Part shown: one piece after another, positions 24,859 through 33,820 of the stretch | Layout of the letters: every line of letters starts with the position of its first letter | Numbering within the stretch: position 1 is the stretch's first letter | NCBI GenBank assembly: GCA_012838585.1 | Contig: DUPB01000167.1 | Coordinates: 1 to 55,434, forward strand | Reading direction: 5' to 3' | DNA length: 55,434 nt | DNA from: Bacteroidales bacterium | GTDB lineage: Bacteria; Bacteroidota; Bacteroidia; Bacteroidales; Dysgonomonadaceae | Position numbers and translations under genes: made by a program | Notes under the pieces: generated by a model | The model's input: only the letters and a program-made list of their open reading frames with translations | Told to the model about the DNA's origin: nothing | Database searches by the model: none

Positions 24859-25921
24859 ATTGTATCCTTTTTTCGTAGCGGGCGGAGTTCCCTTGTTGGA
24901 AGTAGGCGATAACGTGATCCATATCGTATAGTCGCCGCTCCAGTGATGTAAGTTCCCCTTCCCCGTTGTCGTTGGCGGCGGGGAGGGGTTTGTTTTCGTA
25001 TAACAGGTAGCCGGGTCGGTAGCTGCTGGGCGTGATGTTGGGCATCACCACGTTGGCCCCTACCGCGATTGCTTTTTCTCGTGCGTTGCCGTCAATCGCC
25101 TCCAACGCGGTGGTCGCTGCTATATTGATGTCGTTCATCAGGATGCGTAGCAGGGCTACCATCTTCCAGCTGAGGTGCAGCCGCTCTTCAAGAGGGAGGA
25201 GCTTGTCTCGGTGAGCGTAGAGCGGGGTGTTGGGGTGTTCGATGTAGGGTCCCATACCGCACATATCGATATCGATCTGCTGCATGAAGAGGAGATCGTC
25301 TGCCAGTTGCTCAATCGTCTGAAAGGGGAGGCCAATCATTACCCCGGTTCCCACCTGGTAACCCGTTTCCCCCAACGCTTCCAATGCTTTCACCCGTTGG
25401 AGGTAGGTGTGGAAACTATTATTGGGGTGGAGTTTTCGGTATAGCGCTTCTGAAGAGGTTTCAACACGGAGCAGGTAGCGGTCTGCACCGCTCTCGAACC
25501 AGCGGCGGTAGGTCTCTTTGCATTGCTCCCCACAGGAGAGGGTGATGCCGACAGCTCCGTTGGTTGCCTGTTTCGTTTCCCGGACGATGCGATCGATCCG
25601 TGCGATAAATTCCGGTGAGTTCCATTCGCCCGACTGGATGGTGACCGATCCGTATCCTTTCTCATAGGCCTTCATCACGGTCTTCATCGTCTCGTCGTGG
25701 CTTAGCATGTAGCGATGCAGGGTATGGTTCGAATGACGGATGCCACAATAGTAGCAATCCTTTTGGCAGCGGTTGGATAGTTCTATTAACCCTCTCAGGT
25801 ATACTTTGTTTCCCACGTGCTGCTTTTTGACGAGGGCAGCGCGCTCAAACAGTCTCTGCTTCTCCTCCCCTTTGGTTGACAGGAGCGCGATAAGATTCTC
25901 CTTTGACAGCTTTTCCTTCAT
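24836..25921 (-). CDS. hydE: [FeFe] hydrogenase maturase HydE, radical SAM
   Basis: 361 residues. Radical-SAM motif CQKDCYYC (C52, C56, C59) binds the [4Fe-4S]/SAM centre; TIQSGEW, GITLSCGEQ and GTGVMIGLP are HydE-like strand motifs. HydE works on the HydG-made synthon to build the [2Fe] subcluster. ATG 25921 is chosen, as the extra frame to 25978 runs into the gap behind hydF. Third gene of hydG-hydF-hydE; 128 bp of apparently empty sequence separates it from hydF. Tail-to-tail with hydC, overlapping by 23 bp. Confidence 0.95.
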   Translation of the reverse strand: MKEKLSKENLIALLSTKGEEKQRLFERAALVKKQHVGNKVYLRGLIELSNRCQKDCYYCGIRHSNHTLHRYMLSHDETMKTVMKAYEKGYGSVTIQSGEWNSPEFIARIDRIVRETKQATNGAVGITLSCGEQCKETYRRWFESGADRYLLRVETSSEALYRKLHPNNSFHTYLQRVKALEALGETGYQVGTGVMIGLPFQTIEQLADDLLFMQQIDIDMCGMGPYIEHPNTPLYAHRDKLLPLEERLHLSWKMVALLRILMNDINIAATTALEAIDGNAREKAIAVGANVVMPNITPSSYRPGYLLYENKPLPAANDNGEGELTSLERRLYDMDHVIAYFQQGNSARYEKRIQSMTSTRQ

Positions 25922-26049
25922 CGTTACTTGGTTTATCTCTCGGGTGTTTGTGCAGTATGGGCTATTTGGTTTATCCAATGGGTGTTGTCACTGTGCGTGA
26001 TTTATTTGGAATGCCGGGATGTAAGGCGTGTAGGTCGTTGTCTCAGGGG

Positions 26050-27276
26050 TCAAAAATCCGGGAAAAGTTGCAACTCGGTGCTTTTTTTATTGAATACCCG
26101 CGTTGCCCTGTTGAAGATGCCGTGTAGGTAGGCCAGTGCCATCCCGTAGTTGGTGACAGGGACACCCGCTTCGATAAAGGGGCGGAGACGGTTTAACAGC
26201 TGCTTGCGGGTGATCATACAACCACCGCACTGAACCACGAGGGCGAAATCGCGGGGATTAGCGGGAAGCTCGGTGAGGCCCGAAACGACAGTAAACCGCA
26301 ACTTGTTGCCCGTGAATTTTTGAAGCAGGGTCGGTATCTTTACCCTCCCTATGTCGTCACAGCTAACCTGGTGGGTGCAGCTCTCCAGTATCAGCACATG
26401 GTCGTCCTCTTCCAGTTGAGAGATTTTTGGCGTGCCTGCCATATAGGCCTCGAAATCGCCCTTGAGGCGGGCGAATAGGATACTGAAGCTGGTCAGAGGG
26501 ATGTCCTGTGGGAGCCGCTTCGCCACGATTCCGAACACTGAGCTGTCGCTGATGGCTAGGGCGGGCCGTATCCGAAGCTTGGAGAAATCGGCCAATTCGG
26601 TATCCTTGATCACGATGACCACGCAGTCGTTATCAAGGGCGTCGCGCAGGGTTTGGTTTTGCGGGAGGATAAGCCGCCCCTCGGGCGCCGCCTCATCAAT
26701 GGGTGTGATAAGCAGTACCACATCCTTCGGCTTGACCAGGTCGCCAATCAGTGAGCTTTTCAAGAAGGCGGTTTCCGGCACGATTCGCTTGAGTGCGCCA
26801 ATCAACCGCTCTTTATCGGCTGGATGGGTCGTGCTAAAGTCGATGATCTCCGCGTTGGAGTATTGCTTGATGGCTGTTTTGGTGATGGCGGCGATTTTGT
26901 CGATATCGCTTTTGTTGTGCGCGATAAGGTACGGCACCTCGTTCTTGTTGAACTGCTCGATCAGGCGAACCTCGTAGTCGCCGAACTGGTTCCCGGAGAT
27001 GAGTAGAATCGCGCAGTCCACCCTTCGTATGACCTCTTTAGAGCGCTGTATTTTCATTGAGCCGATTTCGCCTAAGTCATCCATGCCGGCCGTATCAATC
27101 AGGACTGCAGGGCCAATGTCAGTGATCTCCACCGATTTTTTCACGGGGTCGGTCGTTGTCCCGGGGAAATGCGATACCAAGGAGATCTCCTGTCCGGTGA
27201 TCATGTTGATCAGCGAACTTTTCCCGGTATTCACGCGGCCAAATATACCAATATGGAGCCTGTTCACGCTCATCAT
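26050..27276 (-). CDS. hydF: [FeFe] hydrogenase maturation GTPase HydF
   Basis: 408 residues. GTPase domain at the N-terminus with Walker A GRVNTGKS (13-20), G2 TTD, G3 DTAGMDD, G4 NKSD. The C-terminal cluster-binding domain carries C300-T-H302 and C350-G-G-C353, the CxH...CxxC set of HydF. It is the scaffold that carries the [2Fe] precursor and delivers it to HydA. Start MMSVNRLHIG is at 27276 (27273 possible). hydG lies 29 bp upstream. Confidence 0.96.
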   Translation of the reverse strand: MMSVNRLHIGIFGRVNTGKSSLINMITGQEISLVSHFPGTTTDPVKKSVEITDIGPAVLIDTAGMDDLGEIGSMKIQRSKEVIRRVDCAILLISGNQFGDYEVRLIEQFNKNEVPYLIAHNKSDIDKIAAITKTAIKQYSNAEIIDFSTTHPADKERLIGALKRIVPETAFLKSSLIGDLVKPKDVVLLITPIDEAAPEGRLILPQNQTLRDALDNDCVVIVIKDTELADFSKLRIRPALAISDSSVFGIVAKRLPQDIPLTSFSILFARLKGDFEAYMAGTPKISQLEEDDHVLILESCTHQVSCDDIGRVKIPTLLQKFTGNKLRFTVVSGLTELPANPRDFALVVQCGGCMITRKQLLNRLRPFIEAGVPVTNYGMALAYLHGIFNRATRVFNKKSTELQLFPDF

Positions 27277-27305
27277 GTGCCATAATTACGTTCAGGGAGC
27301 GTACA

Positions 27306-28727
27306 TTAAAAATAGATGTCCCGCTCCCCGTTTTTTACCCGTTCTATTTTATCTCGTATGTCGCGTTGCATTTTTTCGCTCATTCCTTCCATATTTTTCT
27401 CGATCACGTCCCACCCTTTCACCGCGGTTGCCGGTGGAGCGTAATCCACCAGGTATTCGGCCAGCGTAAGCATGGCGTTGGGCGTGCAGAACCGCTTGAT
27501 GAAACCGGGCACGGAGAACTCCATGAAATGCTCCCCGGTTCGGCCGAGCCGGTAACAGGCTGTGCAGAACGAGGGGAGCATTCCCTGTTGTAGAAGCTCG
27601 TCCACCACCTCGTTCAAGGTGCGATCATCGCCGATATGGAATTGTCCACGGTTCAGGTCGTGATTCCTTTCCGCGCGGGAGTAGCTACCCAGCTCTATTT
27701 TGGTGCCGCCATCAATCTGCGACACCCCGTATTGTATCAGCTCGTTGCGCAATGGTGCCGGCTCGCGTGCGGTGAGAATCATCCCGGTATAGGGTACGGC
27801 CAGTCGGAGGATAGCAACCAGTCGGGTGAACTCTTCGTCCGACACGAAGTAGTGGTCGCCTATTTCGAGCATGGATGCGTCTTTTATCCTGGGGAAGGAA
27901 ATGGTGTGGGGTCCCACGTTGTAGCACGCTTCCAGGTGGTTGGTGTGGCGTACCAGTCCCATCACCTCAAAGCGCCAGTCGTACAGGCCCAGCAGCGCAC
28001 CGATACCCACGTCATCGAGTCCCGCCTCTTGAGCCCGGTCGAGCGAGGTGAGCCGGTAATTGTAGTCGGCTTTTTTGCCCCGGGCATGGTACCACTTGTA
28101 AGCCTTCGGGTGGTATGTCTCCTGGAACACCTGGTAGGTGCCGATTCCCGCCTCTTTCACGGTGCGGAATCCCTCGATGTCCAGCGGTGCCGCGTTGATG
28201 TTCACCCTACGTATCTCGCCGGTACCTTTTTTCACGCGGTAGGCGGTTCGGGCCGCCTCCGCGATGAACTTGGGACTGTATTCGGTGTGCTCCCCGAATA
28301 CCAGGATCAACCGTTTCTGCCCCTCCTCCTCCAGGGCTTCAATCTCTCTTTCCAGCTCTTTGCCGGTGAGGGTAACGCGTACCTGTTCACGGTTGGAGGC
28401 TCTGAAGCCGCAATAGGTGCAATCGTTGGAGCACTTGTTGCCAACGTAGAGGGGGGCGAACAGCACGATGCGATTGCCGTACACCTTTTTTTTTAGTGTC
28501 TTAGCTCCCTCTTTGATATAGTGAACCGACTTGCTGTCGGTCCCGTTAATCAGGACCGACACCTCTTCCAGGTTGAGCCTTTTTTTTGCCAACGACTTCG
28601 CCACCACCCGTTGCACGCTTTCGGGGGTTGAGGGAGTATGGTTCAAGTAGTCCCATATCTCGTCCGCATCGATAAACGGTTGCATCGGGGCGTCAGGGAT
28701 ACGGTATTTTTCGGGAATAAACTGCAT
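27306..28727 (-). CDS. hydG: [FeFe] hydrogenase maturase HydG, tyrosine lyase
   Basis: 473 residues. SAM-cluster motif CSNDCTYC (C99, C103, C106) and the second, C-terminal cluster motif CX2CX22C (C388, C391, C414), in CTACYRLGRTGEHF. HydG cleaves tyrosine to give the CO and CN ligands of the H-cluster. ATG 28727 (MQFIPEKYRIP) fits relatives; the extension to 28766 does not. First of the three maturase genes. The 255-bp gap to dapA carries dapA's promoter, but no TAnnTTTG box was found for hydG. Confidence 0.96.
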   Translation of the reverse strand: MQFIPEKYRIPDAPMQPFIDADEIWDYLNHTPSTPESVQRVVAKSLAKKRLNLEEVSVLINGTDSKSVHYIKEGAKTLKKKVYGNRIVLFAPLYVGNKCSNDCTYCGFRASNREQVRVTLTGKELEREIEALEEEGQKRLILVFGEHTEYSPKFIAEAARTAYRVKKGTGEIRRVNINAAPLDIEGFRTVKEAGIGTYQVFQETYHPKAYKWYHARGKKADYNYRLTSLDRAQEAGLDDVGIGALLGLYDWRFEVMGLVRHTNHLEACYNVGPHTISFPRIKDASMLEIGDHYFVSDEEFTRLVAILRLAVPYTGMILTAREPAPLRNELIQYGVSQIDGGTKIELGSYSRAERNHDLNRGQFHIGDDRTLNEVVDELLQQGMLPSFCTACYRLGRTGEHFMEFSVPGFIKRFCTPNAMLTLAEYLVDYAPPATAVKGWDVIEKNMEGMSEKMQRDIRDKIERVKNGERDIYF

Positions 28728-28806
28728 ATATCTCTTTGCGCCTATACGCGAAGATAGCATTATCACCTCAATTTTACGCTATCCTCACCCAATAAATTCA
28801 TTCAAC

Positions 28807-28839
28807 TTTGTCACGCTATTGGAAAAATACGTACCTTTG
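28807..28839 (+). promoter_or_regulatory. dapA promoter, Bacteroidota type
   Basis: TTTG (28807-28810), 21 bp, TACCTTTG (28832-28839): both boxes match the Bacteroidota consensus TTTG-N19-21-TAnnTTTG. Transcription would start near 28846, 137 nt ahead of dapA. Confidence 0.75.
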
Positions 28840-28852
28840 CCTTGCAGATTCA

Positions 28853-28945
28853 TTTTGCACGGTAAATACAGGAAGTGGTGTTTTTTTGTGCGGTAAGCGT
28901 TGGATATGGTGTCATTTTGCCTGGCAAGAAAGGCAAAACAACGGT
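28853..28945 (+). repeat. Three 31-bp phased degenerate repeats in the dapA leader
   Basis: Units begin at 28853, 28884 and 28915, exactly 31 bp apart, each opening with TTTTG followed by a GGTAA or GGCAA core (TTTTGCACGGTAA, TTTTGTGCGGTAA, TTTTGCCTGGCAA). Units 1 and 2 agree at about 21 of 31 positions. The third unit also forms a perfect hairpin, TTTTGCCT/AGGCAAAA (28915-28922/28931-28938). The array begins right at the predicted transcription start. Confidence 0.55.
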
Positions 28946-28982
28946 AGTATAAGAAACAATCAGATAGCATAAGAGGGGTTAT

Positions 28983-29876
28983 ATGGCGAAAGTTGATTTA
29001 ACAGGTTTGGGGGTGGCGCTCATTACCCCGTTTCGAGCGGACGGTTCCATCGATTTTGATGCCCTCCCTCGGTTGGTGGATTACCAGTTGGAGAACGGGA
29101 CCGATTACATTGTGGCGTTGGGTACCACGGCAGAAACGCCCACGCTTTCTAGTTCGGAGAAAAGAGAGGTGGTCCGTTGTATCGTTAAACGGGTTGATGG
29201 TAGGGTCCCGGTGGTGATGGGGGTTGGGGGCAACAATACGGCTGCCCTGGTGGAGGAGTTGAAGAGCTTCGACTTCACGGGCGTGAGCGCGATCCTCTCG
29301 GTGACCCCTTATTATAACAAACCGTCTCAAGAGGGTCTTTTTCAGCACTACAGGACGCTGTCGAACCATTCGCCCCTGCCCATCGTGTTGTACAATGTGC
29401 CGGGTCGGACGGGTGTGAACATGACGGCCGAGACCACCCTACGTATTGCTTACCACTGTTCCAACGTGATCGCGACCAAAGAGGCGTCAGGCAACCTGCA
29501 ACAGATAAAAGCGGTTGCCGAGGGTGCACCCGAGGGGTTTCACGTGATTTCGGGTGATGATGCTGTTACCACTGCTGTGATCGAACTGGGTGGCATAGGC
29601 GTGATATCGGTCTTCGCCAACGCGTTTCCTAAAGAGATGTCTTGGCTTGTGCAGAGTGCGCTGGGTGGTGACTTTGTGCATGCGCGTAGCGAGATGGAGG
29701 CCAACTACAACGAGCTCTTTCACCTGATGTTCGTGGAGGGTAACCCGGCAGGTGTGAAGTGTATGCTCCATGAAAAGGGGATGATTCTTAACCGCCTACG
29801 CTTGCCGCTCGTTCCGGTGAGCGAGGAGACCCACGCGAAAATCAAGAGAGCATTGGCTAAATTCCTTCATGGGTAA
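28983..29876 (+). CDS. dapA: 4-hydroxy-tetrahydrodipicolinate synthase
   Basis: 297 residues, condensing pyruvate with aspartate semialdehyde for lysine and diaminopimelate. ALGTTAETPTLS, the Tyr in YYNKPSQEG, YNVPGRTGVNM and the Schiff-base Lys in ATKEASGN are all visible. Start 28983 matches family length. It is monocistronic: own promoter upstream, bidirectional hairpin terminator 65 bp after the stop. Confidence 0.96.
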   Translation: MAKVDLTGLGVALITPFRADGSIDFDALPRLVDYQLENGTDYIVALGTTAETPTLSSSEKREVVRCIVKRVDGRVPVVMGVGGNNTAALVEELKSFDFTGVSAILSVTPYYNKPSQEGLFQHYRTLSNHSPLPIVLYNVPGRTGVNMTAETTLRIAYHCSNVIATKEASGNLQQIKAVAEGAPEGFHVISGDDAVTTAVIELGGIGVISVFANAFPKEMSWLVQSALGGDFVHARSEMEANYNELFHLMFVEGNPAGVKCMLHEKGMILNRLRLPLVPVSEETHAKIKRALAKFLHG

Positions 29877-29939
29877 AATTAGAGAGATCTCAACAGCGAA
29901 AAAAGGTTCGACGAAAAAGGGGGTCAAAAAGCTCCCATG

Positions 29940-30027
29940 AAAAAGAGGCCCCCTCGGTTGAGAAGGCCTCTTTTGTAATGGTTAACGTGATATCAGGCTT
30001 AAGGCAAAAAAGATTGTTTTAGGTTAT
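29940..30027 (-). ncRNA. Candidate small RNA between dapA and rpsO
   Basis: About 88 nt delimited by a consensus promoter (30033-30063, minus) and a strong hairpin with a U5 run (29940-29974). No ATG exists in the interval on that strand and no frame looks coding. The 5' part is unstructured A/U-rich (CCUAAAACAAUCUUUUUUGCC). Both signals are exact, so transcription is likely; the function is unknown. It might be a known Bacteroidales family that I cannot check here. Confidence 0.55.
29941..29974. terminator. Bidirectional intrinsic terminator (dapA / small RNA)
   Basis: Arms AAAAGAGGCC and GGCCTCTTTT pair perfectly over 10 bp, with an inner CTC-GGTT-GAG extension. A T-run ends it on both strands (four on plus, five on minus). 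It would end dapA on plus and the candidate small RNA on minus. Confidence 0.8.
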
Positions 30028-30032
30028 CGATA

Positions 30033-30063
30033 CAAAGATAAGCCCCATTTTTGAATTGGCAAA
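30033..30063 (-). promoter_or_regulatory. Promoter of the candidate small RNA
   Basis: On minus: TTTG (30060-30063), 19 bp, TATCTTTG (30033-30040), an exact consensus with the preferred spacing. The only signal downstream is the terminator at 29941. Confidence 0.65.
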
Positions 30064-30212
30064 ATAAAAATACATATTATAAAACATAGTTATACAATAT
30101 GTTTTTGGGTCGATTTGGTCGCTTTAAATCGTCAACCTGCTCTTATTCAGTGTAAAGTGATTTTTTATGAAGGGTCACCCCTTTTGAGAACTGCTCCTCT
30201 TGGTGAGGTGAT

Positions 30213-30245
30213 AAAAAAAGCAAGTCGTTTTGACCTGCCTTTTTC
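30213..30245 (-). terminator. Intrinsic terminator of rpsO
   Basis: On minus: GCAGGTC / GACTTGC arms with one mismatch, loop AAAAC, then T7, 14-46 bp after the rpsO stop. The 150 bp between it and the small-RNA promoter are AT-rich with nothing recognisable. Confidence 0.7.
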
Positions 30246-30258
30246 CATTTTTTGAGAA

Positions 30259-30528
30259 TTACCTGCGGATACCCAGCTCCTTGATAATGGCGCGATACCT
30301 TTCGATATCTTTTTCAATCAGGTAATCGAGTAAGCGACGACGCTTACCCACTAAAAGTCTCAATGCCCTTTCCGTGTTATAATCCTTCTTGTGTGACTTC
30401 AAATGTTGAGTCAGGTGCGAAATACGGTAGGAAAACAATGCTATCTGCGCTTCTGGTGAGCCAGTATCAGTGTTAGACTTCCCGTATTTAGCGAAGATTT
30501 CCTTCTTTTTTTCAGAATCTAAATACAT
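30259..30528 (-). CDS. rpsO: 30S ribosomal protein S15
   Basis: 89 residues, the full S15 length. [30 protein letters not shown] and the [10 protein letters not shown] core are classic S15, which binds the central domain of 16S rRNA. Monocistronic, with its own promoter and terminator. Confidence 0.98.
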   Translation of the reverse strand: MYLDSEKKKEIFAKYGKSNTDTGSPEAQIALFSYRISHLTQHLKSHKKDYNTERALRLLVGKRRRLLDYLIEKDIERYRAIIKELGIRR

Positions 30529-30566
30529 GTTTTGTTGTAAATTGCGTTTAAAAACTTTTTGGACGG

Positions 30567-30597
30567 CAAAGATACGTTTAAAAAATCAAATTACAAA
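30567..30597 (-). promoter_or_regulatory. rpsO promoter
   Basis: On minus: TTTG (30594-30597), 19 bp, TATCTTTG (30567-30574), identical boxes and spacing to the small-RNA promoter nearby. The start would be about 30 nt ahead of the rpsO ATG. Confidence 0.8.
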
Positions 30598-30690
30598 CGG
30601 ATTGGTTGATTATTTTGCTTTTGCCGTTTTTATGTCTGCCAACGTTTCAGCGTTTGATGGCATTTCAGTGTTTCTGCTGTCGCTTCGGCG

Positions 30691-31980
30691 CTATTGGCGT
30701 CGTTTCAGTTTCCCGCTGAGCCGGCGTATCGCTTCGGTTATCTCCTGATCCGGTTCAATTACGTTGTAATCACCCCAAAAGTCGGGATCGAGAAAGTGTT
30801 CCACCTTTTCCGCGATTACGTCGGTCGATCTTATTCGCTCGTTACGCGGAAACCTCACCACGTTCTCGTTGTACCGATCTGTGATGGCCATCTCAGAGCC
30901 AATGGTGTAGTGGGTGGCAAACAGCCCGAAAAGCCGGTTGGTCCATCGCACGCGAAACCCTACATTGGTTGAGCTGTAGTTGAAAAACCACTTGCCCTCG
31001 CTCTCGCTGAAGTCTACCACGTAGCGGGCGCGGGTCACCTCTACCTTCATCCTGGGTGGCTTGCGGCGGATGAAGACTTGAGATGCCTCTTTCCTTCCCT
31101 CCACATTCATGTTGAACTCCATGCGGGCAAAGGCGAGGGAGTACGCCTCCAGGTAGATCGTTCCCCGGAACAAGATGTCTTGAATGCCTCTTTTCGGGGC
31201 AAACAAAATGGCGTAGTGCGGCCTATCGTTGTAATTGATTAGCCCATCGATTTGAAACGTGTAGTCCGACCCGTCCTTGCCGAAAACGATCTCCGGATAC
31301 TTCGCGATATCAAGCTTCAAGGCATCACTGATGCCCCCTTGAAACTTCACCAACACGGTGTCCCTCGGGGAGATGTCGGTCGCTTTCCTCCCGATGTAAA
31401 TCCGGGCCTGGTCACTGCTTATCGAGGTGTAGCCCGATTTGTAAATATCCAGAACCGCCTCCACGAGAGAGATGTAGCGGGAACCTTTCTTGATGGACTC
31501 GCGGTAGAAGGAGACCATCATGTTGGGCGTGGATGGGTAGTTCAGGTAGATTCGCCGCAATGCTTCCTGCACCAATTCGGTGCCATCGCCGGAGACCACC
31601 TCTACTTCGCTCAACGTGAAGGGTGATGACTTGAGCGTGATGTGGTTATCTGGGATGTCGATTAACGTGGTGACCGGGATATGGCCGTTCTCGTACCCAA
31701 GATGGCGGATTACAAGGTGTGAGTGGCTGTAGGAGGTGGGAACCCGGATGGAGAAGTAGCCCTCTTGGTTGGTGACGCTCGATATATGGGTACCGTACAC
31801 CGTGATGCTCGCGTTCACAAGAGGTTCATTGGTATTGCTACCCAGTACCCTACCCCTCAGCACGTGGATGGTGTCCATGCGCTGATCTGTCTTCACACCC
31901 TCTCCTGCCTCCCTTACTGTCCATGCGTTGGTGGAGAGGATACCGAAAAAAAGAAGGGAAAGGGTTACCAGATGTCTCAT
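30691..31980 (-). CDS. Exported protein with CarboxypepD_reg-like domain
   Basis: 429 residues. Signal peptide MRHLVTLSLLFFGILSTNAW, then a beta-sandwich carboxypeptidase-regulatory-like domain at about 35-115 (VLRGRVLGSNTNEPLVNASITVYGT, TNQEGYFSIRVP), then a beta-rich region with SFYRESIKKG and LVEAVLDIYKSGY typical of Bacteroidota envelope proteins of this type. It lacks a TonB plug or barrel. Function unknown; an outer-membrane or periplasmic role is likely. The frame stays open to 32913 but that part is antisense to nadB; an in-frame ATG at 32094 is a less likely start. The C-terminal codons merge into a repeat-like stretch. Confidence 0.78.
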   Translation of the reverse strand: MRHLVTLSLLFFGILSTNAWTVREAGEGVKTDQRMDTIHVLRGRVLGSNTNEPLVNASITVYGTHISSVTNQEGYFSIRVPTSYSHSHLVIRHLGYENGHIPVTTLIDIPDNHITLKSSPFTLSEVEVVSGDGTELVQEALRRIYLNYPSTPNMMVSFYRESIKKGSRYISLVEAVLDIYKSGYTSISSDQARIYIGRKATDISPRDTVLVKFQGGISDALKLDIAKYPEIVFGKDGSDYTFQIDGLINYNDRPHYAILFAPKRGIQDILFRGTIYLEAYSLAFARMEFNMNVEGRKEASQVFIRRKPPRMKVEVTRARYVVDFSESEGKWFFNYSSTNVGFRVRWTNRLFGLFATHYTIGSEMAITDRYNENVVRFPRNERIRSTDVIAEKVEHFLDPDFWGDYNVIEPDQEITEAIRRLSGKLKRRQ

Positions 31981-32145
31981 GCGCTGAGGGTTTTTCAGTG
32001 GTTCTACTTGGGCACAAGAGTTACCCTTTCTACAAAGTAAACACATAGAAGCCAAAAATCCAACAAAGAGCTGTTTTTTAACCATCTTAACCATGTCGAT
32101 ATATTTTTGTTCCCAAAATATGGGGTGAAATCGGTTTGTTGAAGT

Positions 32146-32153
32146 TACATTTG
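32146..32153 (+). promoter_or_regulatory. nadB -7 box
   Basis: TACATTTG fits TAnnTTTG exactly; the -33 TTTG is not at the usual distance. It is followed by TACTGTAAT, the same block found after the -7 box at 46888. The leader would be only about 12 nt. Confidence 0.5.
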
Positions 32154-32172
32154 TACTGTAATTGCGGTGAAA

Positions 32173-33753
32173 ATGATTTACAAATACGATTTTTTGGTAA
32201 TAGGTTCCGGTATCGCGGGGATGAGCTTCGCGCTCAAGGTGGCCCCTTACGGCAAGGTGGCACTTGTAGCCAAGACCCTGCTGGAGGAGGCGAACACCTT
32301 TTACGCCCAAGGGGGTATTGCCTCGGTGACCCGTCCCTGGGATCACTTCGAGAACCATATTGCCGACACGCTGAATGCCGGTGCCGGTCTGTGTGACCCC
32401 GTGGTGGTAGAGAAGGTGGTGCGTGAAGCGCCCGGGCAGATTCGCGAGCTTATCGGATGGGGGGTAGACTTCGATAAAGATGAACAGGGTAACTTCGACC
32501 TGCATCGAGAGGGGGGCCATTCCGATTTTCGCATCCTGCACCACAAGGATAAAACGGGAGCGGAGATACAGATGAGTCTCGTGGAGGCGGTTAGGGCCCA
32601 TCCCAATATCGACGTGTTTGAACGTCATTTCACCATTGAGGTACTTACGCAGCACCACTTGGGACAGATCGTGACCCGTCATACTCCGAACATCGAGTGC
32701 TATGGGGCGTACATCCTTAACGAGGAGACGGGATCGATTGACGTTTTCTTGTCGAGGGTGACCATGATGGCCACGGGGGGCATTGGCGCGGTTTATCAAA
32801 CTACCACCAACCCGAGCGTGGCCACGGGCGATGGTATCGCCATGGTGTCGAGGGCAAAAGGGGAGGTGAAGGGGATGGAGTTCGTGCAGTTTCATCCCAC
32901 GGCGCTCTACCACCCCGGGGCGAGGCCCTCTTTTTTGATTACCGAAGCGATGAGGGGGTACGGGGCCATTTTAAAGACGCTGGATGGCAAGGAGTTCATG
33001 CACAAGTATGACGAGCGGGGTTCCCTGGCCCCACGCGATATCGTGGCCCGTGCCATCGATACCGAGATGAAGGAGCGTGGGGAGGATCACGTCTTCCTGG
33101 ACGTGACGCGACAGGATGCGGCAGAGACGCGACGTCAGTTTCCCACGATATACGAGAAGTGCCTCGCTTTTGGGATTGACATCATCAAAGAGATGATCCC
33201 TGTTGCACCGGCGGCACACTACCTCTGCGGGGGGATCTGGGTGAACCTAAACGGGGCTACCTCCATTCACCGCCTCTACGCCAACGGCGAGTGTGCTTGC
33301 ACCGGGCTGCATGGGGCGAACCGCTTGGCTTCTAACTCGCTGATAGAGGCGGTGGTGTTTGCCGACTCGGCGGCGAAGCACGCGATACCCCGCTTTAAGC
33401 AGTACCCGTTTCAAGAGGATATCCCTCCTTGGGACGATGAAGGAACCACCTCACCCGAGGAGATGGTGTTAATCACGCAGAGCTACCGGGAGGTGGGGCA
33501 GATCATGTCGTCGTACGTGGGTATCGTTCGTTCCGACCTGCGGTTGAACCGGGCGATGAGCCGCCTTAACATCCTCTTCCGGGAGACGGAGGACCTTTTT
33601 CAACGGTCGGTGGTCTCTCGCGAAATTTGCGAGTTGCGGAACATCATCAAGGTGGGCTACCTGGTAATCAAGCAGGCGATGGCACGCAAGGAGAGCCGTG
33701 GGCTGCATTACACTGTTGATTACCCCGATAAGGATCCTAACTCGGTGTTGTGA
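32173..33753 (+). CDS. nadB: L-aspartate oxidase
   Basis: 526 residues, first enzyme of de novo NAD synthesis: it oxidises aspartate to iminoaspartate with FAD. FLVIGSGIAGMSFALK is the FAD motif; YAQGGIASV, EGGHSDFRILH, HYLCGGIWVNLNG and GANRLASNSLIEAVVF are family signatures. ATG 32173 is preferred to the GTG at 32167. nadA and nadC are not in the window, though nadE is. Under anaerobiosis the electron acceptor would be fumarate or another acceptor. Confidence 0.96.
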   Translation: MIYKYDFLVIGSGIAGMSFALKVAPYGKVALVAKTLLEEANTFYAQGGIASVTRPWDHFENHIADTLNAGAGLCDPVVVEKVVREAPGQIRELIGWGVDFDKDEQGNFDLHREGGHSDFRILHHKDKTGAEIQMSLVEAVRAHPNIDVFERHFTIEVLTQHHLGQIVTRHTPNIECYGAYILNEETGSIDVFLSRVTMMATGGIGAVYQTTTNPSVATGDGIAMVSRAKGEVKGMEFVQFHPTALYHPGARPSFLITEAMRGYGAILKTLDGKEFMHKYDERGSLAPRDIVARAIDTEMKERGEDHVFLDVTRQDAAETRRQFPTIYEKCLAFGIDIIKEMIPVAPAAHYLCGGIWVNLNGATSIHRLYANGECACTGLHGANRLASNSLIEAVVFADSAAKHAIPRFKQYPFQEDIPPWDDEGTTSPEEMVLITQSYREVGQIMSSYVGIVRSDLRLNRAMSRLNILFRETEDLFQRSVVSREICELRNIIKVGYLVIKQAMARKESRGLHYTVDYPDKDPNSVL

Positions 33754-33820
33754 GTTAGGGGTCTTAATGAAACTGGAACGTAAAGCAACCGTGGTAAATA
33801 AAAATAAAGGGTGAAATTGT

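Noticed and set aside
28785-28970. 61-codon frame on minus between hydG and dapA
   Set aside because: Covers the dapA promoter and repeat array; Phe/Cys/Tyr-rich with no homology I recognise.
28846-28982. Lysine riboswitch in the dapA leader
   Set aside because: The 137-nt leader lacks the five-helix layout and conserved core; the phased repeats explain its structure better.
31981-32913. N-terminal 310-codon extension of the CarboxypepD_reg gene
   Set aside because: It runs antisense through nadB, and a good signal peptide starts at 31980.
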